A DNA stretch of 64,000 nt from Calliopum simillimum (taxonomy: Eukaryota; Arthropoda; Insecta; Diptera; Lauxaniidae). This document shows, piece by piece, positions 36,000-47,599 of this stretch. The stretch covers positions 4,178,001-4,242,000 of the forward strand of contig OX638370.1 of the NCBI GenBank assembly GCA_951812925.1, in the 5' to 3' direction. Positions within the stretch are counted from its first letter, which is position 1, and each line of letters begins with the position of its first letter. Under the pieces are notes generated by a model that searched no databases, had not been told where the DNA came from, and saw nothing but the letters and a program-made list of their open reading frames with translations. The position numbers and the translations under genes were made by a program.

Positions 36000-36925
36000 A
36001 AACAAATAACAGAAAATTGCACGTGAGTGGGGGGAGCCTGAAATGTACCCCTGAAGAGTTATATGGTTAAACCAGATTTTCTTATGTGGTTTGGAAAAAA
36101 AATTTTCTTGGGTCACCTTAATTTTTAATTAATTTTAACTTTTTAATAGAAAAATTTTAGCTTATTGTATGGTCTTTTTAAAAGTGTATTTAGTTTATAG
36201 ACTTGAAAAAGATTTCGCAATTTTCTGCACCTTTCAAGTTGATTTTTTAATTTTTTTCCTTTTTTTTTGACTTTGGCGGTCATTTTAGTACGAAAAAGAT
36301 AATATTAAGGTACACTTTTGTAATTTTTTGTAAATTCTTGTTAAATTTCCTTTAATTCGATGGCACATTTGTTATACCAATCTTTTTAATTGAGGTCAGA
36401 AAAAAATACTTTTCAAGAACATTCCGTTTAAAGGCTCTAGTAAATAAAGAGCAGCGCGTGAAGCACATCATATGCAGCGCAACGCATGCGAGTAACGTGT
36501 GCGTTACATGAAAAAGTATTTTCTTCCGACCCCAAATTAAGAATCATGTATGGCAAACTCACTACCGAATTAAAGGAAATTTAACAGAAATTCGAAGAAA
36601 AATTATAAAGGGGTATGTTAATGGGACCTTTTTTGTACTAAAATGGCCGCCAAAGTCAAAAAGTAGGATAAAAATTTTAAATAACAAGTCAAATACACAC
36701 GTAGAAAGCTCATACAACTAGTTAAAAGATTTCTATAAAAAAGTTTTCTCTAAGTCGCTAGAGTGACCCAAGGAAATGTTGGAAAATCAGTTTTAACCCT
36801 GTAACTCTTAAGAGGTACTTTATTTTTAGACTGCCCGTCATGAGGAATTTTTTGTTGGCCTTGTCCTCCTCTCTCACCTCCCAGAAGCTTCGTAGCATTA
36901 TGCAGTACACCCTGTATATTTTAAA
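36000..36925. mobile_element. Foldback element, most complete copy
   Basis: The left arm runs from about 36020 ('gcctgaaatgtacccctga', 'gagttatatggttaaacc', 'ttgggtcacctt') to 'aattgaggtcag' at 36400. The right arm, its complement, starts near 36530 ('ccgaccccaaattaa') and ends 'cttcgtagcattatgcagta' followed by CACCCTGTATATT. The arms are about 390 bp. The ~120-bp loop holds 'gcagcgcgtgaagcac' and 'cgcatgcgagtaacgtgtgc', less AT-rich than the arms. There is no open frame of note. Confidence 0.85.
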
Positions 36926-39747
36926 CAATTTAGAATAACGGACATGATCTGTAAACTTACATACGAAAGTCTATTAAGAACCATAATTTTGTCAGAGTGC
37001 TGCACTTTTATATTTATTTACAAGCTTAAAAAAGTTCTCAAAATTACTAACCTCTACGAAACTCATACCAAAGCAATATGAATTACGTAGTATGAATGCG
37101 ATCTAATGTTAATGTCAGCATCGTATTCATATTAAAGCTCCCGTAGAAGTGTAGCTAAAAATCAACACACACTGCACAGCTGATAGCATACGCAACAGAT
37201 TTCTGTTAATTGCTATAGAATTTACACATACATTGACAAACAAACATACGCACATACACTTGCAAATTTAGAGCCAGCTGACATTAGCAAAGCCAGCTGA
37301 GTCACAGTGCTTTTTGTTATCTACGAAAGTATCAGATTTGACTTGACAGTCGAGAAGATTAGGGAAGTAAGAAAGTATTTTGTGGGGAGTTGGGAAACTT
37401 TTGGCAACTGTGGGCTTAATTTTACTTTCAAACAATCTGCTGTTGATAATTTTATCTCACTGTATTTTTATTTTCTTGAATAAATCTATATGCTAATACA
37501 CTCTTTGTATGTGTATTAGTGCTATGACAAAGTTGATGACACGTCATCGATATGTTAGGCTTAAATTTTATTATAATAATTTCTATATATTAAAGTTAAT
37601 TTAAATACCCTCGTATATATCCATGTATGTAAAGTAATCTACCCACATGAGTTTTCAGAAAAACTTGAAGCATTGCTTTGTAAAGAAAAAACATAAATCA
37701 TGTGAGGATTTTGTTTTTCTGCAAAACTTCTTAGAAACACTTAGGGTATTAGGGAAATTTTTATAATCCCCTTAATTAAACACTCATTAAGGCAGCGCTC
37801 ACAAAAAATGATATGCTTGATTCAAAAAGTATGCAATGAAAATTTTACAAAACTTTACCAAAGCATCCCTTTTTAATGTCTGTCAAAAAAAGACATTGTC
37901 ATTGTCTTGACATAACAAAATACCTGCGCTGAAGAACATACGACGAGTATTGTATTGGCATTATGTCATATAAAACTTTCGCTCTCATACCCCCCGTATT
38001 GCCACAGTGCTTTTAGTATAAATCCAAGTACGTACACATATGTGGGTAGTCATTTGAGCACAAATAATGAGATAAATTTATTTTCGATACGAATTTCTGG
38101 TGTCTTCATTGAGATACCGACTGATTTTGTTATATTGAGTTTCATGTAATGCGATGACGACGACGATGCTGGTGATGATTAAAAAGCAACTAATTTGGGT
38201 GGCTCTAAATTTTATTGTTTTCAAAGTTTTTAAATAAAAATAGAAAACATACATTTATGAAGATCTATAAAATATCAAGAAAGTGATATAAGTGACATGA
38301 AATTATTTGGCCCAAGTCCTTTGAACATTTGAATTTATATATTTCCAATGATAAATGTCTTAAAAAAGCCAATTTAAATTTAGGTATTGTTACGGCATGT
38401 TTGCAACTTAGTTCAGAAAATTTACTCTTTTCTCAACTAAAACGTTTTTTTAACAATTTCAAATTAAGTTGATATTTTTTAGCGGCCGTTAACCAAAATT
38501 GATATTTTTTTGGGTAAATGATTAACTAACAATATGACAACTCCATAAGAGCTGCAAGCAGCATCGAAATTTTTCAAATTTATAAAATGCAAAATCAATA
38601 AAATTAAGGATTACTCATACGACACCTTGAAAAATGAAACAAATAAGTACTCAGCTGCGCGGGAACGAAAGCATCAACACAATTAAAGTATATTTTTTTA
38701 AATTCAGCTTTAAATTGCATTTTTTTTTCTAATAAGTTCCACTCTATTTAACATAGCTGTATGGCATACACATACACTCACATATGTTAGCTATACAATT
38801 TCCTAATCATACCAAACATTTTGGTCTTTTAGTTTGAAGCGTATTCACTGATGTATAGCGGTACATCAATTTGCTTTTAAGTAACGTGCCAAATACACAC
38901 ATACACACGCACAGTCAATTAGACATACACACGCACACACTCATGTGTGCACCCTTTGGCGGAAACACATCATGACGCGCAGGGGAATTTCCTTTTCCGC
39001 AGGACTCAATTCAATTTAATTTATCTTTTCTTCGACGATGACGATGTTGGTGATGAAAGTAAAAAAATAAAAAAAATAGAAAGCAAAGGAATTTCACAAA
39101 AAGCATAAAGGAAGTTGAATTTTTCGTGTGGGTCTATGTTAGGGTGGTTCATAAATTTATGAAATAAATACAATTAATTTTGAAAAAAATAAAGTGAAAC
39201 CATAAATTATTTTTTCTGCAAAAAATTTTAAAATTTCATTTACAAAAATTGTCAATATTTTCAAAATAAGTTTCACCCTGTATATGTGTTATATCCAACT
39301 TTATATACACATGTGTATGTATGTCATCAAAGAGTGTTGAAAATTCTCATTTAATTTACTTATTGCCACTTTAAGAGTACGCAAACAGCAAATTTTGAAG
39401 CAAGGGCGGTAGCACAGCTTCGTTGCTTTCTTTTCTTTTTTGTGCGTATCCTTCCGTATGTGTGTTAAAGACGTAGTTGATATAGCAAAAGGATGACAAC
39501 AACAACAACATTTCCTTAACATTAATTTGACTCCTTTGAAAATTTTCAATTGTTTGTATTTCAAGTCTGTGTGATAATGTGGGTGGTTAGAGGCCAGTTG
39601 AGAAAATCGTAACTGGTGTTGAAAAGACTTTTTAAAAAGTGAAATAGGATAAGCTTTTTGAATATGAAAGTTTGTCTTTAAAACTCTGTTTAAATTATCA
39701 ATTTGCCAGTTTTTGTACAAAAATTAGAGTTTATTCATAGACATGCT

Positions 39748-39771
39748 CAACATGGCGTATGAGCAACATTT
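39748..39771 (+). promoter_or_regulatory. Dispersed motif A copy, near-consensus
   Basis: CAACATGGCGTATGAGCAAC followed by ATTT. The flanks differ from those of other copies, which argues against a recent transposon duplicate. Confidence 0.35.
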
Positions 39772-40899
39772 ATTTTATAGAGTCTTTTTCATATCAAGCG
39801 TTGATTGACAAACTCTGCTCACTTCTATTTGTATTTTGAAGCACTAGACATATTCAATTGCCGTACGAAGTGGCTTAGGCCGCGATCTGACAGCGCGCTG
39901 TGAGCGAAGTTGTGTTCAAAGCAACACTTAAGCTTTAAAACTGTGTAGAATGGGCGAATTTGCGCTCAAAGCAACACTTGAAAGCATGAGCGGCTTTAAG
40001 TTTTGCTTTTCTATTAAATTGCTTGTATTCTTTCGCTTCACGCTTTGCTCCAAGCTCCCACTGTGATCGCTACACAACTTGATATTCGCCATGCTTTGCT
40101 TTGAGTGCAACTTTGCCCATAGCGCGCTATCTCATCGCGACCTGGAGCTTCAACGACAAAGCAGACTTTCAGCAAGCTATTTACACAAAATACAATTTTC
40201 CTAATGGGATTCTTACCTACAGCGGTACCTACTTTAGTTTATGGGTTTCTTTAAGCATCCTAGTGACTGTATATATATTTGTTTTTCTTTGGCAAAAAAA
40301 TAATCGACTCAATTGTCTTTGATGGGATTTTGAAGACTTTGTTATGCAGCAAACAATCATTAGTCGTTTTAAATGTAGATATTTGAGTGTGTGTAGGTAT
40401 ATCTGAAAAGCTAGATAAATACCAACACACACGTAAGAATTTTCTTCAATGCTAATAATTTAAAATGTGCTCCTCACAATTTTCAAATTTTAAGCAGGAT
40501 GTGGTAGTCATGGTAATGGTTATAGTGGTGTTAGGGGTTGGTGAATTTGATGCTTGAATATTTGTGTGCCAAATTTGTGTGTATATGTTACGTCATGTGT
40601 TTTTTTTTTCACTTTTTTTGTTGTTTTCAAGCAGAAAGCTTAAGGTTATTTGTGCAAATTAATATGGCAAACAATTAAATGAGCTTAACAATGTGAGGAG
40701 AAATGTAAAATTGCAGCAAAAAAAGCGCGAATTTAACTAATTGCTTTATGAATTTAAAAAATTTAATTTTTAAAAAGAAAAACAAATGTAATCATTTAGG
40801 AGGTAGGCATAGAAATTCAAAATTTTAAATGAAAATGCCTTTGCTTAAGCACTTTAGAAAAAGGGCTCACATATCTGATAAATTCATTATAAGCCAAAG

Positions 40900-41040
40900 T
40901 TACTCATACGCCATGTTAGTCACGGTAAATTGTTAATTTATTCAGCTTTGATATAACTTGGAGACAACTTGTGAAAAGCAATTATGTGCCCTTTAGCATG
41001 CTGCTCAAAGATATGATGCTTTAATTCCTGGCCGCTGAAG
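40900..41040 (-). promoter_or_regulatory. Motif A paired with TGGCCGCT, minus orientation
   Basis: TTACTCATACGCCATGTTAG (40900-40919) is motif A on the minus strand. CTGGCCGCTG lies at about 41028. Read on the minus strand this is the same order and about the same spacing (about 107 bp) as 31990-32136 and 35045-35186. Confidence 0.4.
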
Positions 41041-41188
41041 CGTAACTGTGTTTTTTAGTTAATTATGAGCTGGCTGTTCGCAATGACAAAGTTCTTTGAA
41101 AAATTATTTAAAAAAGTCAAATTTTTTTAAAATTTACAAACGCTTTGTCAACTTTTAATAAATTAAAGTTTAAACAAAAAATTTATAT

Positions 41189-42583
41189 TTAGTACAATCA
41201 TTTGGGAGAAAAAAATGATGTTACCTGGAAAGTTTTGCGGGATTTCTGCAAATGAGTTATTTTATAGATTTCGATGTGCTCTTTCAGAATTTCAACTTTG
41301 CTACCTCGTATCGTGTTCGCTCGAGCCGCCATATTGGAAAAATGGCGTCCAAAATCAGTTTTTTACAAATATCTCTTTAACGGTTATGTTTAGAGAAAAA
41401 TTTCTTAGGACAATGTTGTAGCTTATAAAATTTTCTATAAAAATGACCTTTGAATTGTTTTCGTACGACTTATAACTCAGGAGATATCTTTATTCAAAAT
41501 TTTAGAAAAATTAGTAAATTGTGAATGCCACTTATGAGTAGGCACAGTGATGTGTCAAGCTTATAATTACGATAACTTATGAACGGTGAGTCGCACGTTT
41601 AAAATAAAAACACCTATTTATAGGGATTAACTTGCTCTACAAGTTACATTGTATTTTTTTTTCATATCACTTATAGTTAAGGAGATATTTTTCCCACAAA
41701 CCTAAAATTTTGAAAAAAAACGTTTTTTCAAAATGGCTCCTATACGGTTCGTCCTAGAAAAAAAATTGTCAATGCATTTGGTAGAACGTTCAATTTCTTA
41801 TAAGAGTCTCTTCGAGCTGTTTTTTCGTCAGACTTACCCTTCATGAGATATCGCGACTTGAAAATCATTCAAAATTGAACATAGTAGGGCGCATAGAACA
41901 ATATTCAATTTTGAATGATTTTCAAGACGCGATATCTCATGAAGGGTAAGTCTGACGAAAAAACAGCTCGAAGAGACTCTTATAGGAAATTGAACGTTCT
42001 ACCAAATGCATTGACAATTTTTTTTTTAGGACGAACCGTTTAGGAGCCATTTTGAAAAAACGTTTTTTTTCAAAATTTTGGGTTTGTCGGAAAAAATATC
42101 TCCTTAACTATAGGTGATATGAAAAAAAATAATATGTAACTTGTAGAACAAGTTATTCCCTATAAATAGGTGTTTTTATTTTAAACGTGCAACTCACCGT
42201 TCATAAGTTATCGTAATTATAAGCTTGACACATCACTGTGCCTACTCATAAGTGGCATTCACAATTTACTAATTTTTCTAAAATTTTGAATAAAGATATC
42301 TCCTGAGTTATAAGTCGTACGAAAACAATTCAAAGGTCATTTTTATAGAAAATTTTATAAGCTACAACATTGTCCTAAGAAATTTTTCTCTAAACATAAC
42401 CGTTAAAGAGATATTTGTAAAAAACTGATTTTGGACGCCATTTTTCCAATATGGCGGCTCGAGCGAACGCGATACGAGGTAGCAAAGTTGAAATTCTGAA
42501 AGAGCACATCGAAATCTATAAAATAACTTATTTGCAGAAATCCCGCAAAACTTTCCAGGTAAAACTACCAAATGACTGTACTA
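41189..42583. repeat. 1.4-kb near-perfect inverted repeat (arms about 690 bp, loop 24 bp)
   Basis: The left arm is 41189-41879 and the right arm 41904-42583. The ends read TTAGTACAATCATTTGG and the complement of TTAGTACAGTCATTTGG. Pairing is visible throughout, for example CTCATGAAGGGTAAGTCTGA near the loop and 'gataacttatgaacggtgag' mid-arm, with only scattered substitutions and small indels (by eye above 95%). Each arm carries the same ~65-codon open frame in opposite orientation, probably incidental. There are no transposase motifs. As RNA it would form one long, almost perfect hairpin. Confidence 0.95.
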
Positions 42584-43257
42584 ATTTTCAAATGAAAAAT
42601 TGTATTTTTTTCCCCATTATGACACCCTTTGTTTTTTACCCGCACTACAAAGCGCGCCAAATCTTACGCAGCTTGAGTGCTCAGTGAGGCTTTAAAAGGC
42701 AGAAAAGTATGGTAGTTTTTTGTAGTTGTTATTTCCCTTGTTGTTGTTGTTGTTGTTGTTGTTGCTGTGGTTGATACTGCATTAATAAGGCTATTTATGT
42801 TGTTGCTGCTTTTGTAAAAGTAGAAGGTAGTAGTTGTTGTTTGTGTGGTTATTTTTGCTAGTAGTAAAAAGCTAATTGTTACTTAATGGAAAAAACAAAA
42901 ATGAAAAAAAGTTGCTTTCTAAAAAGCAGTAAAATGGCGTAGAAGGAGTATTCATGGTTGGTAGTAAGTATAGTACGTACATACATAGTTACTTAGTTGT
43001 AGTGGTATTAACCAGCTGTTTAGAGAGGAGAAGAATGTTAGCTAGCGGGTAAAGAATAAATTATACGCTTCGTTGAAAGCTAACGTTAATTCTCGCTCTC
43101 TCTTATTTCCGTTTTTAGTGTTGTGTTGCCTTGTCATAGTAGTGTGTTAGTCTTTGTTTTTTCAAAATTCATAGCTCAGTAGACAGTGGGACTTTTTTGG
43201 GCAAATCAATTTTTATATTTAGTTGAACGTTGCCTGTCAATAGGTCTTCGTAGTTTA
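42584..43257. other. No gene seen; (GTT)n tract
   Basis: (GTT)8-9 lies at about 42739-42764, with further GTT-rich bits to 42845. Otherwise nothing. Confidence 0.45.
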
Positions 43258-44640
43258 TCGCATGCGACTTTTACATTTATGCAGCAAAAATAAAAATATT
43301 GTGCAGATATTTTCATTTAAATAGAGTTTTTTGTGTCATGCTACTTTTTTTGTCTCATGATACTTTTTTTGTATCATGTTTTTTTTTGTCTGATGATACT
43401 TTTTTGTCGCATGCTACTTTTTTGTCGCATGCGATATTTTTTAAAAATATTCTTTTCCTATGTGATTTGCAGTTAAAATAGTTAATTTTGTCGTATGCGA
43501 CAGTTCAGTTTTCTATAGCGATTGTTTTAGTCTCATGCGATTTTTAGTTTTCATTGTTTTTTCGAGACGACTAGTGCACTGTAGTAAGTATTTATGTTTA
43601 TAAAACAAAATTTAACCCGGAAATAAATGGAAAATTTACACAAAAAAGGTGTATTAAAGGATTTAGTAGTTAGTCGCACGCGACTTTTTACATGTATGCA
43701 GCAAAAAAACTGTGCAGAAATGTTCATTTAAATGTCTCTCGTTACTTTTTTGTCTTATGTTTCTTTTTTGCTCCTGCTATTTGTTTTTGTTTCATGCTAA
43801 ATTTTTTGTCGTATGCGACAGTTTAATATTTGTGAAGCGATTGTGTTAGTCTCATGCGATTTTTTAGTTTCTATTGTTTTTTTTTTTGTCGACAAGAAAA
43901 AAATGTAGCCCAAAACTGAATGCAATATTTACCTACAGAAAGATGTATAGAAAGTCTTTGTGGATAGTCGCTTGCCACTTTTTATATTTATGCAACAAAA
44001 ATATTAATCAGATGTTTTACAATTACTACTTTTTGTGTCATGATGATTTTTGTCTCTTGATACTTTTTTGTCTCATTCTACTTTTTTTGTCGCATGCGAT
44101 GTATTATTTAAATTTTCCTTTTTATGCGATTTGCAGTGAAATGTGTTTTTTTTGCTGTACGCGAGAATTCAGATTTCTTTAGCAATTGCTTTAGTCTCAT
44201 GCGAATTTTTAGTTTCTATTGTTTTTTTCGAGACGACTATTATTCACAAGCGCTGTTTAGAATAAATAGTAAATTTTAAGGGAACACAACGCGTATGTGG
44301 CATAAAATTTTTCTTTTATTTACAATTGAACTTCTATAAATTAAAGGAAAGAATGTACTGTATGTATGTACCTATGTTTAAAAAAAAATTTTTCCTTAAA
44401 AATTAAAGCAGAATTTAATCACAATGCTGCCTGTATTAAAGTTGTTTAGAAGGTCTTCGTTGTAAGTCGCATGCGATTTTTTACATTTATGCACCAAACA
44501 TATTTTGCAGATATTTTAAATAGATTTTTTTGTCTCATACTACTTTTTCGTCTAATGCTACTTTATTTTTGTTGCATGCGATATTTTAAATAAATTTTTT
44601 TTTTATTGTGATTTGCAGTTAAATGTGATATTTTTTTCGT
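43258..44640 (+). repeat. Diverged tandem repeat rich in CATGCG, about four units
   Basis: Each unit carries 'gtcgcatgcgactttttaca', 'tttatgcagcaaaaa', 'gcagatattttcatttaaat', several 'tttttgtctcatgctac' phrases, 'gatttgcagt', 'gcgattgttttagtctcatg' and 'cgagacgac'. Unit starts are near 43258, 43674, 43967 and 44464. The phrase 'tctcatgatactttttt' is shared with the 14-16 kb repeat, so the two fields may be distantly related. Confidence 0.8.
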
Positions 44641-45582
44641 ATGCTGTCTAAAATATCTAGAAAATTTTAAGTTCTATGCTGATTTTCAAATATTTTGGAT
44701 GTTTTTCTTGCAAACGAAAATTTCTTTTAAATGTACGTTCTTAAATTTCAGGCGATTTTTTTAAATGTTTCTTCTCACTTCTACCCACTGTCCATAGAGA
44801 GCATATGATTTAACCATTTCAAGTAGCTTACCACGTGACCACTTCTATCGCGTGCTTAACGTGCTGCGAAGACTGCTTTGCAGAATAAAAAAAAAAAAAA
44901 AAAAAAAAAATAGTAAGTAGTAGCAGAAGTAGAAAAACGTAACTTTAATACAACAAGACGATACGCTACAAAACGTATGAAAAATTATAATAGAGTACAA
45001 CCAGTAGGTAGGAGACTCTCTGCTAGGTGCACCCAAGAGAGCCATTTAAAGTCAGAAAAGAACTGAACCGTAACAAGGCAGGACTATCGGCTGATTATGT
45101 TAAAAGAGAAAGAGAGGTGGCAATTTAAAGCAATTTAATTTCAAAGATGGAAGCTGCTATGGCAGGCAGCTGATGGAATGGGTAGAAAGGGAATTGTAAG
45201 CGATGAGGAAGGAAGCAGACAAAAAAAGTAGTGCCCACCATGTTTTGTACGCAATCTTGAGATCAACTCACTGTGATGTTGTTGTTGCTGTTATCCAATT
45301 AGAAAAGTTTGTTTAGCGTTATGCTTAACACAGCAAGCACTCAGCATCCAACACCAAACAAAAAGTTTAAAATGCGTAACATGCGTAACGTAACGTAACG
45401 CAATGCAATGCCATGCCATGCCATGCCATGAGGAACCATAGCATGCTAATGGAAGGCTTTAGTTATTGTGTAATTGTTGTTGTTGTTGCTGTTGTTGTTA
45501 TTATTGTGGCGTATTAATTCACTGTTTTCTGTTTATGTTTGCAATTTGTTTTGTGTTTTTTTTGCTTTTTTGTTTTTTGCTC
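44641..45582. other. No gene seen; drifting pentanucleotide repeat at 45368-45432
   Basis: From 45368 the sequence steps through GTAAC-, GCAAT- and GCCAT-type pentamers in order (cgtaacgtaacgcaatgcaa, then tgccatgccatgccatg). This is a clean record of unit drift. An A-run at 44887-44910 and GTT repeats at 45475-45500 are also present. Confidence 0.6.
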
Positions 45583-45588
45583 TTTATT
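45583..45588 (-). terminator. Candidate poly(A) signal for the minus-strand exon
   Basis: AATAAA on the minus strand lies about 600 bp downstream of the exon's stop codon, a plausible 3' UTR length. In DNA this AT-rich such hexamers arise often by chance, so this is weak. Confidence 0.25.
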
Positions 45589-46098
45589 TTGGCTAAAGCA
45601 ACGACTAGAACAGAAATTTAATGTACTTTTGTATTGTAATGTATTTACAACAATACACACATACAAACACGCACACAACAACAAGCTAAGAATGAAATAC
45701 TCTTTAAATAAAATTACCATAAGAAACTAAATTTTTTTGAAAAACTTACTAAATTTTTTGTTTGCTTTTTGCCTTTCGGGTTAGAGCGACGTAACGCAAG
45801 CTAAGTTACGTTGCATTTTGTTTTCAACAATTATTTTTAGAGAGCAGTCTGCAATACTTTGAGTTTGACTTAAAAGTTAAAGTTCAAATATTAAAAACTG
45901 GCGCCCACCCCGGACTTATGTCATTGCAGTGCAATATACTTTAAGCGCTGAGGAAAGCAAACGCTAACTCTCCTAACATTATACACGTATGCGTTTTTCT
46001 AGACTACATTTGTTTTGTTTTTTCTTTTAATTATTTTTGTTCACTAACTCCCTCTCAACTCATCATCTTTGTTTAACTCATATGTACTCATGCACCAC

Positions 46099-46185
46099 TC
46101 AGTAACGTGCATCCATTGTGTTACCCACAAATGCTACAGTTACTGTGCCAGCGCCGGCGGCCCCTGCTGTGGAGGCCTCCTACAG
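46099..46185 (-). other. In-frame coding-like extension after two TAG codons
   Basis: After the exon's TAG (46186-46188) the same frame reads one Leu codon, a second TAG (46180-46182), and then 26 sense codons. These read 'EASTAGAAGAGTVTVAFVGN' followed by MDARY after one Thr, with TGA at 46099-46101. The codons are GC-rich at third positions, unlike the AT-rich DNA that resumes right after the TGA. Options are stop readthrough, an alternative splice producing a different C-terminus, a recently gained stop, or chance. Confidence 0.35.
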
Positions 46186-46851
46186 CTATACAAGATGTCC
46201 ATCAGCATCGGTATACGCAACGCCACCGACAATGCTGCCTGTGTTAAAGGTGCTGAGGTTATTTAGTTGTGAATTCGCTGGATCATATGCTGCCGCACCC
46301 AATGCACCGCTCGCGCTGGTTGTCATTAGTAGCGCATTACTGGGTATATTCAATATTTGCAGGCTACCCGGACCAGAAGTGGGCACTCCCACACCCATTA
46401 GGCTGGCGTTGAGCAGCTGTTGCTGTTGCTGTTGGTGTTGCTGGTGTTGCTGTTGTTGCATCTGCTGCTGCTTGTTGCGATTTGGATCTTTGAGAATGCT
46501 TTGGGGTTGCTTTGGCATTGAATTCAACTGCGGTTGACCTTGTGTCAGACTACCATTAGCCGCTGATGTTAATGAGCCAGTCATAACGCATGTATTCGAT
46601 ATATTCGATATATTTGCTGGATGTAAATCATGCAACATTTGCATGCCCGTCATATTTGTTGTTGTGTGATGCGTTACATCTGGTGGTGGCACACCGATGA
46701 CACCGCGCATAATACCGCGCCGCAATGTGCCACTACCGCCGTTACCAGTCATTATATTGTTGCCACTTATGATTGAGGCTTGCGACACAGGCTGCAATAG
46801 GTGGGCCATCGGCAATGGTGGTGTGCCAAAGTCCAATTGAGGTGGATAGTC
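46186..46851 (-). CDS. Terminal coding exon, polyglutamine-containing protein of unknown identity
   Basis: The exon opens in phase 0 with DYPPQLDFGTPPLPMAHLLQ after a good 3' splice site, and it runs 221 residues to TAG. It contains Pro/Gly/Ser/Asn-rich segments, 'GTLRRGIMRGVIGVPPPDV' (41-59) and a His/Thr/Met-rich stretch (60-75). 'PQSILKDPNR' (116-125) follows, in which SILK matches a known protein-phosphatase-1 docking sequence. A Gln run with His and Met interruptions spans 128-145. The end is 'GGVAYTDADGHLV'. No folded domain, membrane segment or zinc finger is visible. This looks like the disordered C-terminus of a receptor tail, adaptor or transcriptional regulator. Base composition is clearly higher in GC than the surroundings. 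The remaining exons would lie at higher coordinates, and I saw none up to 64000. I do not recognise the gene. Confidence 0.85.
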   Translation of the reverse strand, partial: DYPPQLDFGTPPLPMAHLLQPVSQASIISGNNIMTGNGGSGTLRRGIMRGVIGVPPPDVTHHTTTNMTGMQMLHDLHPANISNISNTCVMTGSLTSAANGSLTQGQPQLNSMPKQPQSILKDPNRNKQQQMQQQQHQQHQQQQQQLLNASLMGVGVPTSGPGSLQILNIPSNALLMTTSASGALGAAAYDPANSQLNNLSTFNTGSIVGGVAYTDADGHLV

Positions 46852-46900
46852 CTGTAATGTAAAAAGGGAGAAAGAGAGAAATAAGTGATAAATATAAAAC
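46852..46900 (-). other. 3' splice site of the exon
   Basis: On the minus strand a pyrimidine-rich tract (TTTCTCTCTTTCTCCCTTTT) runs into TACATTACAG, then GACTATCC. A branch-point-like sequence, TATCACTTAT, lies about 35 nt upstream. The open frame extends further upstream but turns into hydrophobic low-complexity sequence typical of intron, supporting this boundary. Confidence 0.85.
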
Positions 46901-47599
46901 ATAAATAAAGGTAGATGAACTCCATTTCCAATAAGCTTAAATAACAGATTTTGAGGAAAATATTCATGAATTACATTAAGTATATTTTTTAGTATCAAAT
47001 TGACGACAAAAATAAAATTAATCATATGTCAGCATTGTTGGCATAGTTTTAAAATTCATATTTAAACATGAAAAATCACAAATAAATATGGCTGAAATAT
47101 CACATAATGAAGTGTGCAGCTCATGTGACATTTAAATATCATTGTGACATATTATCATAGTTATGCATCATCAATGAGATCATCATCATTTGTAAATTGT
47201 CAGTGAAATTTAATATTTTTTAATTTTCAACACTTAAAAGGCTCTACAGTTGCATTAACTGCATAAATCAATTTGTATGAAAATGCGTTTAAAAGCTTTT
47301 TAAGCAATCAATTGGAAGTTGCATTCTCAATTTAACAAACAGCAAAAAATGTTACATTATTTTATTATGAATTCCTTTATTTTTTTTATGTTATAAAAAT
47401 GGAGGTTTTTTACTGCAAATATTAAAGAAGAATTAAAATTATCGTTCGCGAGTTATTATGACTTGTATCGACAGTGACCAAAATTTGGCCATTCACTTTG
47501 TTTTGAACCTCTTTTTAACTGCCTCAATAGCAACATACAACAATAACTTTTTTTCCAATAAGGACTTAACATTTGCCTACTAAAAACAAAATGATTTTG
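46901..47599 (-). other. Presumed intron; no feature seen
   Basis: AT-rich DNA with no frame or repeat of note directly upstream of the exon. Confidence 0.5.

Larger units (their letters stand above)
36926..41188. other. No gene seen; CA/TG microsatellites and motif A copies
   Basis: CACACA-type tracts lie near 38900-38945. A region of moderate GC (39870-40150) has three spaced blocks sharing 'gcgctcaaagcaacactt'-like sequence. Motif A copies lie at 38611 (-), 39748 (+) and 40900 (-). A CACCCTGTATATG end like those of the foldback family occurs near 39275. No exon was recognised. Confidence 0.4.

Noticed and set aside
41215..42571. Two nearly identical ~65-residue proteins in opposite orientation
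   Set aside because: They are the two arms of one inverted repeat. No domain is seen, and conservation follows from arm identity.
46852..47025. Upstream extension of the exon frame to an internal ATG at 47025
   Set aside because: The added residues are hydrophobic low-complexity sequence from AT-rich DNA, and a good splice acceptor separates them from the coding-like part.
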